From contig NZ_CP025815.1 of the NCBI RefSeq assembly GCF_003352045.1, positions 2,728,001-2,792,000 on the forward strand: a stretch of 64,000 bases of DNA, written 5' to 3'. The translations under genes were made by a program, and so were the position numbers. Shown here piece by piece: positions 7,278-16,109 of the stretch. This stretch comes from Sulfitobacter sp. JL08. Lineage in GTDB: Bacteria > Pseudomonadota > Alphaproteobacteria > Rhodobacterales > Rhodobacteraceae. How positions within the stretch are numbered: position 1 is the stretch's first letter; every line of letters begins with the position of its first letter. The notes under the pieces were generated by a model. The model saw only the letters and a program-made list of their open reading frames with translations, was not told the DNA's origin and did no database searches.

Positions 7278-9100
7278 TGTGCGGTATTGTCGGGGTTCTG
7301 GGCACCCACGAAGTTGCCCCCATTCTGGTCGAGGCGCTGAAAAGGCTGGAATATCGCGGCTATGACAGCGCCGGTATCGCCACCGTGAACGCTGGCGTTC
7401 TGGACCGCCGCCGCGCTTTGGGAAAACTGGTCAACCTGTCGGATGAGCTGGTGCATAATCCGCTGGCGGGAAAATCCGGCATCGGGCACACCCGCTGGGC
7501 CACGCATGGCGCACCATCCGTGGCCAACGCGCACCCGCACAGGGCGGGGCGTGTCGCGGTTGTGCACAACGGGATCATCGAGAATTTTCGCGACCTGCGC
7601 GCGGAACTGGCCGATCTGGGCATTCAGTTCCAGACCGAAACAGATACCGAAACCGTGGCGCTGCTGACCCAGCATTTTCTTGAAACCGGATCAACCCCGG
7701 TGCAGGCCGCCAATCAGGCGCTGGACAAGCTGGAAGGTGCCTTTGCACTGGCCTTTCTATTTGAAGGCGAAGACGATCTTCTGGTCGTGGCGCGCAAGGG
7801 CTCACCGCTGGCCATCGGCCACGGCAAAGGCGAAATGTTTGTCGGATCAGACGCCATTGCCCTGGCCCCGTTAACCAGCGAAATCACCTATCTGGAAGAA
7901 GGCGACCGCGCGGTTCTGACCCGCACCAGCGTTGAAATCCGCGATGCCAACGGAAGTCTGGCAAACCGTGCAAAGAAATCTATCCAGATCGGATCAACCC
8001 AGATCGACAAGGGTGGCCACAAACACTTCATGGCCAAAGAGATCGAAGAACAGCCCATCGTTCTTGCGCAGGCGATCCAGCATTACCTGCAAGCGGGAAC
8101 GGAAACGATCGCCCTGCCCGACGGCGGTATTAATTTTGCCGATTACGACCGCGTGACCATGGTGGCCTGCGGCACGGCCTATTATGCGTGCCTGACGGCC
8201 AAATACTGGCTGGAACAACTGGCGGGCCTGCCTGTCGAAGTTGATGTGGCATCCGAGTTCCGCTATCGCGAACCGCCCATTCCACCGCGAACACTGGCGA
8301 TTTTTGTCAGCCAGTCCGGTGAAACCGCCGACACGCTGGCCGCCTTGCGCTATTGCGCCGGCAAAGCCGACAAGATCGTGTCTGTCGTCAACGTTCCCGA
8401 AAGTTCCATCGCGCGGGAAAGCGACCTTGTGCTGCCCATTCTGGCAGGTGTTGAAGTCGGCGTTGCCTCGACCAAGGCGTTCACCTGTCAATTGGTGGTG
8501 CTGTATATTCTGGCACTGAAAGCCGCCAGGGATCGCAAGGCAATCGCGCCAACGGCCCTGTCAGATCATCTGTCGGCGCTGCGCGGGTTGCCGGCCACCT
8601 TCGGCGCGGCGCTGGATGCATCCGCTCCGATGAAACGTGCCGCACGCCGCATCGCCGAAGCGCGCGATGTGCTGTTTCTGGGGCGCGGGCGGATGTTTCC
8701 CCTCGCCCTTGAAGGCGCACTCAAGCTTAAGGAAATAAGTTACATTCACGCCGAAGGCTATGCCTCGGGCGAATTGAAACACGGACCAATCGCGTTGATC
8801 GACAAACACGTGCCTGTTGTCGTCATGGCCCCGCGCGATGCCCTGTTCGATAAAACCGTGTCCAACATGCAAGAGGTGATGGCGCGCAAGGGCAAGGTGG
8901 TTCTGATTTCCGACGCCGCCGGAATTAAAGAGGCCGGTGACGGTGTCTTTGCCTCGATCCAGATGCCCGAAATTTCCGAAGCGCTGACGCCGATCCTCTA
9001 CGCTCTGCCCGCGCAATTGCTGGCCTATCATGCGGCTGTGGCCAAGGGGACAGATGTGGACCAGCCGCGCAATCTGGCCAAATCGGTCACGGTCGAATGA
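7277..9100 (+). CDS. glmS: Glutamine-fructose-6-phosphate aminotransferase (isomerising)
   Basis: First committed step of hexosamine synthesis: fructose-6-phosphate plus glutamine gives glucosamine-6-phosphate. Cys2, exposed by Met removal, is the glutaminase nucleophile in MCGIVGVLG; the class II glutamine amidotransferase domain spans about 1-220. Two SIS isomerase domains follow (for example the SQSGETADT phosphosugar loop and ASTKAF). The C-terminus ends DQPRNLAKSVTVE, the usual GlmS tail. The 607 residues are full length. No glmS ribozyme is expected in this group, and there is no room for one because glmU overlaps the start. Confidence 0.97.
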   Translation: MCGIVGVLGTHEVAPILVEALKRLEYRGYDSAGIATVNAGVLDRRRALGKLVNLSDELVHNPLAGKSGIGHTRWATHGAPSVANAHPHRAGRVAVVHNGIIENFRDLRAELADLGIQFQTETDTETVALLTQHFLETGSTPVQAANQALDKLEGAFALAFLFEGEDDLLVVARKGSPLAIGHGKGEMFVGSDAIALAPLTSEITYLEEGDRAVLTRTSVEIRDANGSLANRAKKSIQIGSTQIDKGGHKHFMAKEIEEQPIVLAQAIQHYLQAGTETIALPDGGINFADYDRVTMVACGTAYYACLTAKYWLEQLAGLPVEVDVASEFRYREPPIPPRTLAIFVSQSGETADTLAALRYCAGKADKIVSVVNVPESSIARESDLVLPILAGVEVGVASTKAFTCQLVVLYILALKAARDRKAIAPTALSDHLSALRGLPATFGAALDASAPMKRAARRIAEARDVLFLGRGRMFPLALEGALKLKEISYIHAEGYASGELKHGPIALIDKHVPVVVMAPRDALFDKTVSNMQEVMARKGKVVLISDAAGIKEAGDGVFASIQMPEISEALTPILYALPAQLLAYHAAVAKGTDVDQPRNLAKSVTVE

Positions 9101-9798
9101 CCGACCTGCCCGCGATTGGCCCCTTGGCAACAGACGCGCTGACCCAGATACGCGCCCATGCCGATCCAGATCGCGCCGCAGGGGCCAGAGCCTATCACAA
9201 GGTTGATCGCGTCTATCTGGGCGTGCCCAATCCGGTTTTGAACGATCTGACCAAAGACTGGCGCCAAAGCCTGAGCGTGGATGACCGCATAACGCTGGCC
9301 GCAGACCTGTGGCGTACCGACATTTACGAGGCCCGTCTGGCCGCCGCCAAGCTTCTGACACAGGCACGCATCAGGCCAGACACCGCCGTCTGGGATCTGA
9401 TCACAAGCTGGGTGCCCGATTTTGACAGTTGGGCCATCGCGGATCATGCCTGCATGGCCGGACAAAAACGTCTGGTGGCCGATCCGGGACGGGTTGCAAC
9501 TGTCGCACACTGGGCCACGTCCGACCACATGTGGACAAAGCGGGCGGCGCTGGTCATCACCCTGCCCTGGACAAAACAGAACCACCCCAAGCAGCAAGAG
9601 CGTGAAATCCGCGAAACCGTGCTGGGATGGGCGGCAACCTATGTCGATGACAAGGCATGGTTCATCCAGAAAGCGGTGGCGTGGTGGCTGCGCGACCTGA
9701 GCAAGCACGATGCTGATCGCGTACGCACCTTTCTGGACCTGCACGGCGAGCGGATGAAGCCCTTTGCCCGCAAGGAAGCTGCAAAATATCTGGCTTAG
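9097..9798 (+). CDS. AlkD-like DNA alkylation repair protein
   Basis: HEAT-like-repeat DNA glycosylase family that removes positively charged alkylated bases (3mA, 7mG). The 233-residue protein is all helical in character and has equivalents of the AlkD DNA-facing residues: Trp112 and Asp116 in FDSWAIAD, Trp146/Arg149 in MWTKRA, and Trp188 in AWFIQKAVAWWLRDLSKHD. The ATG overlaps the glmS stop as ATGA, so it is coupled to the hexosamine genes, an unexpected partner. Its own stop overlaps the convergent lipoprotein gene by 4 nt. Family assignment is firm; true repair activity is inferred. Confidence 0.82.
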   Translation: MTDLPAIGPLATDALTQIRAHADPDRAAGARAYHKVDRVYLGVPNPVLNDLTKDWRQSLSVDDRITLAADLWRTDIYEARLAAAKLLTQARIRPDTAVWDLITSWVPDFDSWAIADHACMAGQKRLVADPGRVATVAHWATSDHMWTKRAALVITLPWTKQNHPKQQEREIRETVLGWAATYVDDKAWFIQKAVAWWLRDLSKHDADRVRTFLDLHGERMKPFARKEAAKYLA

Positions 9799-10277
9799 GG
9801 CAGCGCGAAGACCTGCAATTCCACCAGTGCGGTCAACGGTGCGTTGATCAGGCGGAACGCTGACAGGGACAGTTGACTGCCGGCGGTGGCCGGCCCCTCG
9901 ATCGGGCGCAATTCGACCTGAGCCGATTGGCCTGTATCCGCAAACAGCACACGGCCGAATCGCACGTTCGACACCAGCGGCGTTTTCAGCCAGAAACCCG
10001 GCTCTCCGGGTGCCCCCAAAGACGCGATTGTTGTGCCCAGCGCCACTTCTGCAGCAACGGGCGCGGCGCGCGCTGCCGCTTTCTGGGCCTCTGTCGTCGT
10101 GTCGAATTCTTCCACAGTCTGTGCCTGCGCCGTCGGAACCGTGTCTTCGATCTGCAGCGGCACCGCATTAATGGCCGGTTCTTCAGGTTCGGCCCCGGGA
10201 AAGACAGAGCGCAACACCCCGCAGCCGGACAGCCCGGCACACAATACCCCGATGACACAGAACGACATAACTTTCAT
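9795..10277 (-). CDS. Conserved lipoprotein of unknown function
   Basis: A 160-residue secreted lipoprotein: positively charged start, hydrophobic stretch, then lipobox LSGC with Cys19 as the lipidated residue. A proline/alanine-rich spacer follows, then a compact beta-rich segment ([18 protein letters not shown], ending [10 protein letters not shown]). Position +2 is Gly, so Lol sorting to the outer membrane is plausible. Similar Rhodobacteraceae proteins are sometimes mislabelled as D-galactarate dehydratase; nothing here supports an enzyme. It converges on the AlkD-like gene and is divergent from moaA. Confidence 0.75.
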   Translation of the reverse strand: MKVMSFCVIGVLCAGLSGCGVLRSVFPGAEPEEPAINAVPLQIEDTVPTAQAQTVEEFDTTTEAQKAAARAAPVAAEVALGTTIASLGAPGEPGFWLKTPLVSNVRFGRVLFADTGQSAQVELRPIEGPATAGSQLSLSAFRLINAPLTALVELQVFALP

Positions 10278-10362
10278 ACCTGACCGTAACTTCTGGCTGC
10301 GGCGGCATCAATTGCTTCTTGCCCTCTTGCCGATGGGGCACTTGCGCTTTACCTATTCCCTT

Positions 10363-11370
10363 ATGAACGCGCCTTTGATTGATCCCTTCGCCCGTGCAAT
10401 CACCTACCTTCGGGTGTCGGTGACAGACCGCTGCGATTTTCGCTGCGTCTATTGCATGTCTGAAAACATGACTTTTCTGCCAAAGAAAGACCTGCTGACG
10501 CTGGAAGAACTGGACAGGATGTGCAGCACTTTTGTCGGCATGGGGGTGCAAAAGCTGCGCATTACCGGGGGCGAGCCGCTGGTACGGCGTGACATCATGA
10601 CGTTTTTCCGCAGCATGACGCGCCATCTGGACAGTGGTGCGTTGCAGGAACTGACGCTGACCACCAACGGATCGCAACTGGAACGCTTTGCCCAGGACCT
10701 TTTTGATGCCGGCGTGCGCCGCGTGAACGTGTCGCTCGATACGCTGGACGAAGAGAAATTTGCCGACATAACGCGCTGGGGCCGCTTGCCCCAGGTGTTG
10801 CGCGGCATTGACGCGGCCCAAAAGGCAGGTCTGCGGGTCAAGATCAACGCCGTCGCTCTCAAGGGGTTCAATGAAGCTGAACTGCCCGCGATAACAGAAT
10901 GGTGCGCCAGCCGCGACATGGACCTGACCTGGATCGAGGTCATGCCGATGGGCGACATCGGAAACGAAGACCGTTTGGGACAGTACTGGTCCCTGAAAGA
11001 CGTGCGAGCGACCTATGCACAGCACTATACTGTTACCGATCTGGCAGAACGCACCGGCGGACCGGCGCGCTATGTGCGGCTGGAAGAAACCGGCCAGAAA
11101 ATCGGGTTCATCACGCCGCTGACCCACAATTTCTGCGAAAGCTGCAACCGTGTACGCCTGACCTGTACCGGCGAATTGTACATGTGTCTGGGGCAGGAAG
11201 ACATGGCAGATCTGCGCGCGCCGCTGCGCGATTATCCCGATGCGGTTGAACCATTGCAAAACGCCATTCGCGCCGCGATCGACCGCAAGCCAAAGGGCCA
11301 TGATTTCGATTATTCCCGGCAAAAGCTGGATGGCCAGATGCCACGGCACATGAGCCATACAGGCGGCTGA
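10363..11370 (+). CDS. moaA: GTP 3',8-cyclase, molybdopterin cofactor biosynthesis
   Basis: Radical-SAM enzyme that turns GTP into 3',8-cyclo-GTP, the first step of molybdopterin synthesis. The 335-residue protein has the N-terminal SAM-cluster motif C-x3-C-x2-C (Cys24, Cys28, Cys31 in CDFRCVYC), ITGGEPLVR, and a C-terminal second cluster motif [11 protein letters not shown] with a third Cys in LYMC. The C-terminus ends in Gly-Gly, as in active MoaA. The start at 10363 is chosen because the family begins just before [18 protein letters not shown]; an open frame extends 110 codons further upstream through the divergent lipoprotein gene and is rejected. waaA follows after 3 bases. Confidence 0.95.
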   Translation: MNAPLIDPFARAITYLRVSVTDRCDFRCVYCMSENMTFLPKKDLLTLEELDRMCSTFVGMGVQKLRITGGEPLVRRDIMTFFRSMTRHLDSGALQELTLTTNGSQLERFAQDLFDAGVRRVNVSLDTLDEEKFADITRWGRLPQVLRGIDAAQKAGLRVKINAVALKGFNEAELPAITEWCASRDMDLTWIEVMPMGDIGNEDRLGQYWSLKDVRATYAQHYTVTDLAERTGGPARYVRLEETGQKIGFITPLTHNFCESCNRVRLTCTGELYMCLGQEDMADLRAPLRDYPDAVEPLQNAIRAAIDRKPKGHDFDYSRQKLDGQMPRHMSHTGG

Positions 11371-11373
11371 TCC

Positions 11374-12660
11374 ATGCCCCGTCCAACGCTGGTGTACCGG
11401 CTATATGTCGCGATCAGCGCCCTGCTCGCTCCGCTGGCGTTTCGCCGTATTTCAACAAAGCTGGCGGCGCAGGATGTTCCCGCACCACGCATCGACGAAC
11501 GTCTTGGCCGGGCAACGATACCCCGCCCCGACGGCCCCCTGATCTGGTTTCATGCCGCAAGTGTCGGTGAAAGCCTTTCGGTGCTGACGTTGATCACACG
11601 GCTTGGAACCCTGCATCCTGATCTGTCGTTTCTGATCACGTCCGGCACGGCCACCTCGGCCAAGCTGATCGCGCAACGCCTGCCCCCGCGCTGCGTTCAC
11701 CAGTTTGCACCCCTCGATACGCAGGCAGCGATGAACCGGTTTCTGACCCACTGGCACCCCGATGGCGCGGTGTTCGTCGAAAGCGAACTTTGGCCCCAAA
11801 TGCTGATCCGCACCAAGGCAACAGGCATTCCCATGGTGCTGCTGAATGCACGCCTTTCGGAAAAATCGGTCCGCACATGGCACAGGTTGCCCGCCACCGC
11901 CGCTTTTCTTTTTCGCGTGTTTGACAGGATATTGACCCAGAACCAGACCACGGCGGACAATCTGATCGCCTTGGGGGCCGATCCGTCACGGGTGGCTGTC
12001 GGCGAAAACCTGAAATCAACGTCGGCCCCGTTGCCGGTTGACACGGCGGCATTGAAAGACATGCAGACCCATTTGGGCAGGCGCCCCGCTTGGGTGGCCA
12101 GTTCAACCCACGCCGGAGAAGAGGAAATCGTGCTGGCTGCGCACAAGACACTGCTGATCAGCCATCCCGATCTTTGCCTGATCCTTGTGCCCCGCCATCC
12201 CGAACGCGCCGATACGGTGCGGGCTCTGCTGGAACAGGCTGATTTTCGGTTTACCCAGCGCAGCGCAGGTGACACCCTTGCGCCGGATACCCAAGTTTAC
12301 TTGGCCGATACGTTGGGGGAAACGGGCCTGTGGTACACGCTGTGTCCACTGGTATTTCTGGGCGGATCGCTGTTGCCGATTGGCGGGCACAACCCGTTCG
12401 AAGTGGCACAGGCAAACGGCGCCGTGATTAGCGGCCCACATGTGACCAATTTTGCCGAAACCTTTGATGCGCTGCAGGATGCCGGCGCGGCGAAAAATGT
12501 AACCGATGCGCCCGAACTGGCGCAGACAGTGCAAAAACTGCTGGACGCGCCCGGCGAACTGGACGCCATGCGCACGGCAGCAACAGGCTTTGTCACCGCG
12601 CAAAGCGATCGGCTTGACGCCGTTGCGGCAGACCTTTCGCGCGATCTGCAACTGCGCTAG
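11374..12660 (+). CDS. waaA: 3-deoxy-D-manno-octulosonic acid (Kdo) transferase
   Basis: Transfers Kdo from CMP-Kdo to lipid IVA at the cytoplasmic face of the inner membrane, the start of the LPS inner core. The 428-residue protein has an N-terminal membrane anchor (LYVAISALLAPLAF), the HAASVGE motif at 60-66 with the probable catalytic base Glu66, FVESELWP, VPRHPER, and the C-terminal CMP-Kdo loop GGSLLPIGGHNPFEVA. It follows moaA by 3 bases and is followed by a glycosyltransferase, so all three are probably one transcript. The lpxC gene in this window serves the same pathway. Confidence 0.94.
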   Translation: MPRPTLVYRLYVAISALLAPLAFRRISTKLAAQDVPAPRIDERLGRATIPRPDGPLIWFHAASVGESLSVLTLITRLGTLHPDLSFLITSGTATSAKLIAQRLPPRCVHQFAPLDTQAAMNRFLTHWHPDGAVFVESELWPQMLIRTKATGIPMVLLNARLSEKSVRTWHRLPATAAFLFRVFDRILTQNQTTADNLIALGADPSRVAVGENLKSTSAPLPVDTAALKDMQTHLGRRPAWVASSTHAGEEEIVLAAHKTLLISHPDLCLILVPRHPERADTVRALLEQADFRFTQRSAGDTLAPDTQVYLADTLGETGLWYTLCPLVFLGGSLLPIGGHNPFEVAQANGAVISGPHVTNFAETFDALQDAGAAKNVTDAPELAQTVQKLLDAPGELDAMRTAATGFVTAQSDRLDAVAADLSRDLQLR

Positions 12661-12669
12661 CAACATCAT

Positions 12670-13713
12670 ATGCCCGATCTTTATGTCACCAATTTCAATC
12701 GTAACTTCACCGGCGTGTCGGCAACGGCGGCGAATGTGATCCGCCAGCAGGTGAACGCGCATGATCTTCGTCTTGTCGGCCACGCCCTGCCCGGCGCGCC
12801 TGCGCCGATCAGCAAGGCGGCGGCCAAGACACTGTCGCGCACCCCGCCACCGGATCGCGATTTCGCGATCTGGCATGTGCGTCGCAACCCTGAAATGCAA
12901 ACCGCCATCTGGGCGCGCGATGTATTGCGCCTGCCCATCCGGATCGTGTTCACCTCGGCGGCGCAACGGCTTCATTCGGCCTATCCCCGCTGGCTGATCC
13001 GCAAGATGGATGCGGTGATTGCCACAACGGATCGGGCGGCAGATTTTGTGCCACATGTGCGCGCCGTGGTGCCACATGGCGTGGATACGGACCTGTTCAT
13101 ACCCGCCGAAAGCCGGGCCAATGCCTGGGCCGCCCTGGGCTATGGCGGCACCATGGGCATTGCGACAGTGGGGCGTATCCGCCCCGAAAAAGGCACCGAT
13201 CTGTTTGTCGAATCCATGCTGAATCTGTTGCCGGACATGCCCGACGCCGTTGCTCTTGTGATCGGTCGGGCGGCCAAGGAACATCAGGGGTTTCTGAACA
13301 GGCTGAAATCCAGAATTTCCGGTGCCGGTTTACAGGATCGTATGCTGTTTATCGGCGAAACCGCGCCCGATGCCCTGCCCGCGCTGATGCGCGCGCTGAG
13401 CCTTGTTGTGCAACTGCCCCGCTACGAAGGCTATGGCATGGTGCCATTGGAAGGCATGGCCTCGGGCGTGCCCTTTGTCGGATCGGACGCAGGCTACTAC
13501 ACAGCCTTTGGCGCGCAGGGCAAAACCGGTACGGTCGTTGCCCAAGAAGATGCAAAAGCCGCCGCCGAGGCCGCCAACGCAATCCTGTCAGATCGCGTCC
13601 GCCACGCAGCGATGGCAAAATCCGCGCGTATCGTCGCCGAAAAAAGCTTTAGCGCTGCGGCAGAAGCCGCTGGAATTGAACAAGTCTATCAGGACATGTG
13701 GGCGGGCCGATAA
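12670..13713 (+). CDS. GT4-family glycosyltransferase, probably LPS core
   Basis: GT-B-fold retaining glycosyltransferase. Of 347 residues, the N-terminal acceptor half includes VTNFNRNFTGVSAT, and the C-terminal donor half has GRIRPEKGTDLF (168-179) and the E-x7-E motif EGYGMVPLE (253-261) typical of family GT4, followed by SGVPFVGSDAG. The position right after waaA suggests a sugar is added to the Kdo core (LpcC/mannosyltransferase-like); the sugar itself cannot be determined. The start is 9 bases after waaA stops. A GC hairpin overlaps its stop codon. Confidence 0.85.
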   Translation: MPDLYVTNFNRNFTGVSATAANVIRQQVNAHDLRLVGHALPGAPAPISKAAAKTLSRTPPPDRDFAIWHVRRNPEMQTAIWARDVLRLPIRIVFTSAAQRLHSAYPRWLIRKMDAVIATTDRAADFVPHVRAVVPHGVDTDLFIPAESRANAWAALGYGGTMGIATVGRIRPEKGTDLFVESMLNLLPDMPDAVALVIGRAAKEHQGFLNRLKSRISGAGLQDRMLFIGETAPDALPALMRALSLVVQLPRYEGYGMVPLEGMASGVPFVGSDAGYYTAFGAQGKTGTVVAQEDAKAAAEAANAILSDRVRHAAMAKSARIVAEKSFSAAAEAAGIEQVYQDMWAGR

Positions 13714-13720
13714 GCCCGCC
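13701..13720. terminator. Hairpin at end of moaA-waaA-glycosyltransferase operon
   Basis: GGCGGGC, a six-base loop containing the TAA stop, and GCCCGCC make a perfect 7-bp stem between convergent genes. The following bases (ATTCTG) are only weakly T-rich, so termination efficiency is uncertain. It could serve both directions. Confidence 0.5.
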
Positions 13721-13743
13721 ATTCTGATCCGGACCTATTCAGA

Positions 13744-14910
13744 TCAGACCGCAGGCATCCGCTGCTCCACAATCTCGGCCCACCAGCTGCACCCTGCCGG
13801 TATCGCCTCGTCGTTGAAATTGTATTCTGGGTGGTGCACTGCTGCCGTATCCCCGTTGCCCACCAGAATATAGGCCCCCGGGCGTTCTTCCAGCATATAG
13901 GCAAAGTCTTCGGCCCCCATGACCAGCGCGGCATTTTCATCGCATTCGCCGGACACTTTGCGCGCGACGTCGGCGGCAAAGCGGGTCTGTTCTTCGGAAT
14001 TCACCATCACTGGGTAGCCCGGATGCATGATGACATTGGCGGTACCGCCGAACGTGGCGGCGGTGCCTTCACAGATCGCTTTCAACCGCGCAATGGCCAG
14101 TGTTTGAACCTCGGCACTCATCGTGCGGATTGTGCCTTTGATATGAACCCGTTGCGGGATGACATTAAACGCGCTTGACGACGTTGCGAAAGACGTCACC
14201 GACACCACGACCTGTTCCACGGGATTGGTATTGCGGCTGGCAATGGTTTGCAGCGCCAGAACGATATGGCTGGCGATTACGGTTGTATCAATCGTTTCAT
14301 GCGGTTTGGCCGCGTGGCCACCGCGGCCTTCCACTTCGATTTCGAACTGGTCGGTTGATGCAAAAAACGCACCCGGACGGATCGCGAAACTGCCCACCGG
14401 ATGCCCCGGCCAGTTGTGCATGCCATAGACCTCTTCAATGTTCCAGCGCTCCATCAACCCGTCTGCGCACATTTCGCGCCCGCCGCCGCCGCCTTCCTCT
14501 GCCGGCTGAAAAATAACCACGACGGTGCCGTCGAAATTGCGGGTTTCGGCCAGATATTTTGCCGCACCCAGCAGCATCGCCGTGTGCCCGTCATGGCCGC
14601 AGGCATGCATCGCATTCGGGGTCTTGCTGGCATACTCCAGCCCCGTCTGTTCGTGGATCGGCAGCGCATCCATATCGGCGCGCAGCCCGATCACCTTGCC
14701 GCTGGTGTTGGATTTGCCATGGATCACACCGACAACGCCGGTCCGTCCGATACCGGTTGTTACCTCGTCACAGCCGAAGGCCTTCAGCTTGTCAGCGACC
14801 AGTGCGCTGGTGCGGTGCGTTTCAAACAGAATTTCGGGATTTTCATGAATATCGCGCCGCCATGCGGTGATTTCATCGTGCATTTCGGCGAGTCGGTTCT
14901 TGACGGGCAT
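13744..14910 (-). CDS. M20-family amidohydrolase (hippurate/N-acyl-amino-acid hydrolase type), copy 1
   Basis: Di-metal peptidase-fold hydrolase that removes acyl groups from N-acyl amino acids or small peptides. The 388-residue protein has RADMDALP at 77-84, the metal-binding HACGHDGHT (Cys104, His106) at 102-110, catalytic QPAEEGGGG at 135-143 and GMHNWPG at 163-169. A dimerisation (lid) domain follows and the C-terminal metal-ligand segment carries MGAEDFAYML. It is a tandem paralogue of the next gene upstream, same length and collinear. It is last in a reverse-strand operon with an ArgE-like enzyme and a peptide-transport ATPase, so its substrate is probably imported by that transporter. 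Confidence 0.88.
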   Translation of the reverse strand: MPVKNRLAEMHDEITAWRRDIHENPEILFETHRTSALVADKLKAFGCDEVTTGIGRTGVVGVIHGKSNTSGKVIGLRADMDALPIHEQTGLEYASKTPNAMHACGHDGHTAMLLGAAKYLAETRNFDGTVVVIFQPAEEGGGGGREMCADGLMERWNIEEVYGMHNWPGHPVGSFAIRPGAFFASTDQFEIEVEGRGGHAAKPHETIDTTVIASHIVLALQTIASRNTNPVEQVVVSVTSFATSSSAFNVIPQRVHIKGTIRTMSAEVQTLAIARLKAICEGTAATFGGTANVIMHPGYPVMVNSEEQTRFAADVARKVSGECDENAALVMGAEDFAYMLEERPGAYILVGNGDTAAVHHPEYNFNDEAIPAGCSWWAEIVEQRMPAV

Positions 14911-14939
14911 GTATTTTGTTTCCTGATAGAGTGGACGGC

Positions 14940-16106
14940 TTACGTGGCCGGCATGCGTGTTTCAACCATTTCGGCAAACCAGCTACAACCTGCTGGGATG
15001 GCCTCGTCGTTGAAATTGTATTCGGGGTGGTGAACTGTTGCGCCACCGCCGTTGCCCAGAAAGATATAGGCACCGGGGCGCTCGTTCAACATGAACGAAA
15101 AATCTTCGGCCGCCATGATCGGGGCTGTATCGTCTTCCACATCCCCCGCCACATTGCGCGCCACGTCAGCGGCGTATTCGGTGTTGGCAGCGGCATTGAC
15201 CGTAACGGGATAGCCGTCTACCCACACCACATCCGCCGTGCAGCCATAGGCCTGCGCCGTTGCCGTGGCCAATGCGATGATCCGGTCCTTGACCTGCGCG
15301 CGCACCGCTTCGTCGAGGGTGCGCACCGTGCCCCCCATGCGCACCGATTGCGGGATCACATTGGTCGCATCGTTGTCACTGTGCAGCGAACAGACCGATA
15401 CAACCACATGCGCCAGCGGATCGATATTGCGGCTGGCAATGGATTGCAGCGCAATCAGAACATGCGCCGCGGCCAGATTGGGATCGATCGCCTCGTGCGG
15501 GGCGGCGGCATGGCCACCCCGGCCCGTCACGGTGATGAAAATTTCATCGGCCGAAGCCATCAACGCACCGGGCCGGATCTGAAACTGGCCCACATCCACA
15601 CCGGGGGCGTTGTGCAAGCCATAAACCTCGTCGATCTTCCACCGCTCCATCAGCCCGTCATTGACCATTTCACGACCACCGCCGCCACCTTCTTCGGCGG
15701 GCTGAAAGATCAGCACGACGGTGCCATCGAAATTGCGCGTCTCGGCCAGATATTTGGCCGCGCCCAGCAACATCGCCGTGTGTCCGTCGTGGCCGCAGGC
15801 ATGCATTTTGCCCGGTGACTTGCTGGCATACTCCAGCCCCGTTGCTTCGGTGATGGGCAGCGCGTCCATATCGGCACGCAGACCGATCACGCGCCCCGAT
15901 GTGTTTGTCTTGCCGCTGATCACACCCACAACACCGGTCTGCCCTATGCCCGGCGTGATGTCATCCACCCCGAATTCGGCCAGCTTGTTCTGGACGAAAG
16001 CCGCAGTTTCATGCACGTCGAACTGCAATTCGGGGTGCTGGTGCAGGTGATGGCGCCATCCGGTTATCTCGGCGTGCATTTCCGCAAAACGGTTCTTGAT
16101 CGGCAT
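14940..16106 (-). CDS. M20-family amidohydrolase, copy 2 (tandem paralogue)
   Basis: Same fold, length and motifs as its neighbour: RADMDALP, HACGHDGHT, QPAEEGGGGGREM and the C-terminal MAAEDFSFML and HHPEYNFNDEAIPAGCSW blocks. The two copies are close by eye at DNA level in the metal-site region. They differ most in the lid domain (for example GHAAAPHEAID versus GHAAKPHETID) and around residues 160-185 (LHNAPGVDVGQF versus MHNWPGHPVGSF), where substrate choice is made, so specificity has probably diverged. The gene starts 3 bases after the ArgE-like gene ends. Confidence 0.88.
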   Translation of the reverse strand: MPIKNRFAEMHAEITGWRHHLHQHPELQFDVHETAAFVQNKLAEFGVDDITPGIGQTGVVGVISGKTNTSGRVIGLRADMDALPITEATGLEYASKSPGKMHACGHDGHTAMLLGAAKYLAETRNFDGTVVLIFQPAEEGGGGGREMVNDGLMERWKIDEVYGLHNAPGVDVGQFQIRPGALMASADEIFITVTGRGGHAAAPHEAIDPNLAAAHVLIALQSIASRNIDPLAHVVVSVCSLHSDNDATNVIPQSVRMGGTVRTLDEAVRAQVKDRIIALATATAQAYGCTADVVWVDGYPVTVNAAANTEYAADVARNVAGDVEDDTAPIMAAEDFSFMLNERPGAYIFLGNGGGATVHHPEYNFNDEAIPAGCSWFAEMVETRMPAT

Positions 16107-16109
16107 GGT

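Noticed and set aside
10033-10362. 110-codon N-terminal extension of moaA
   Set aside because: It lies over the divergent lipoprotein gene and is not part of MoaA; the family starts just before the first Cys cluster.
10183-13284. Long minus-strand frames opposite moaA and waaA/glycosyltransferase
   Set aside because: The plus-strand products have intact active-site motifs; the shadows do not.
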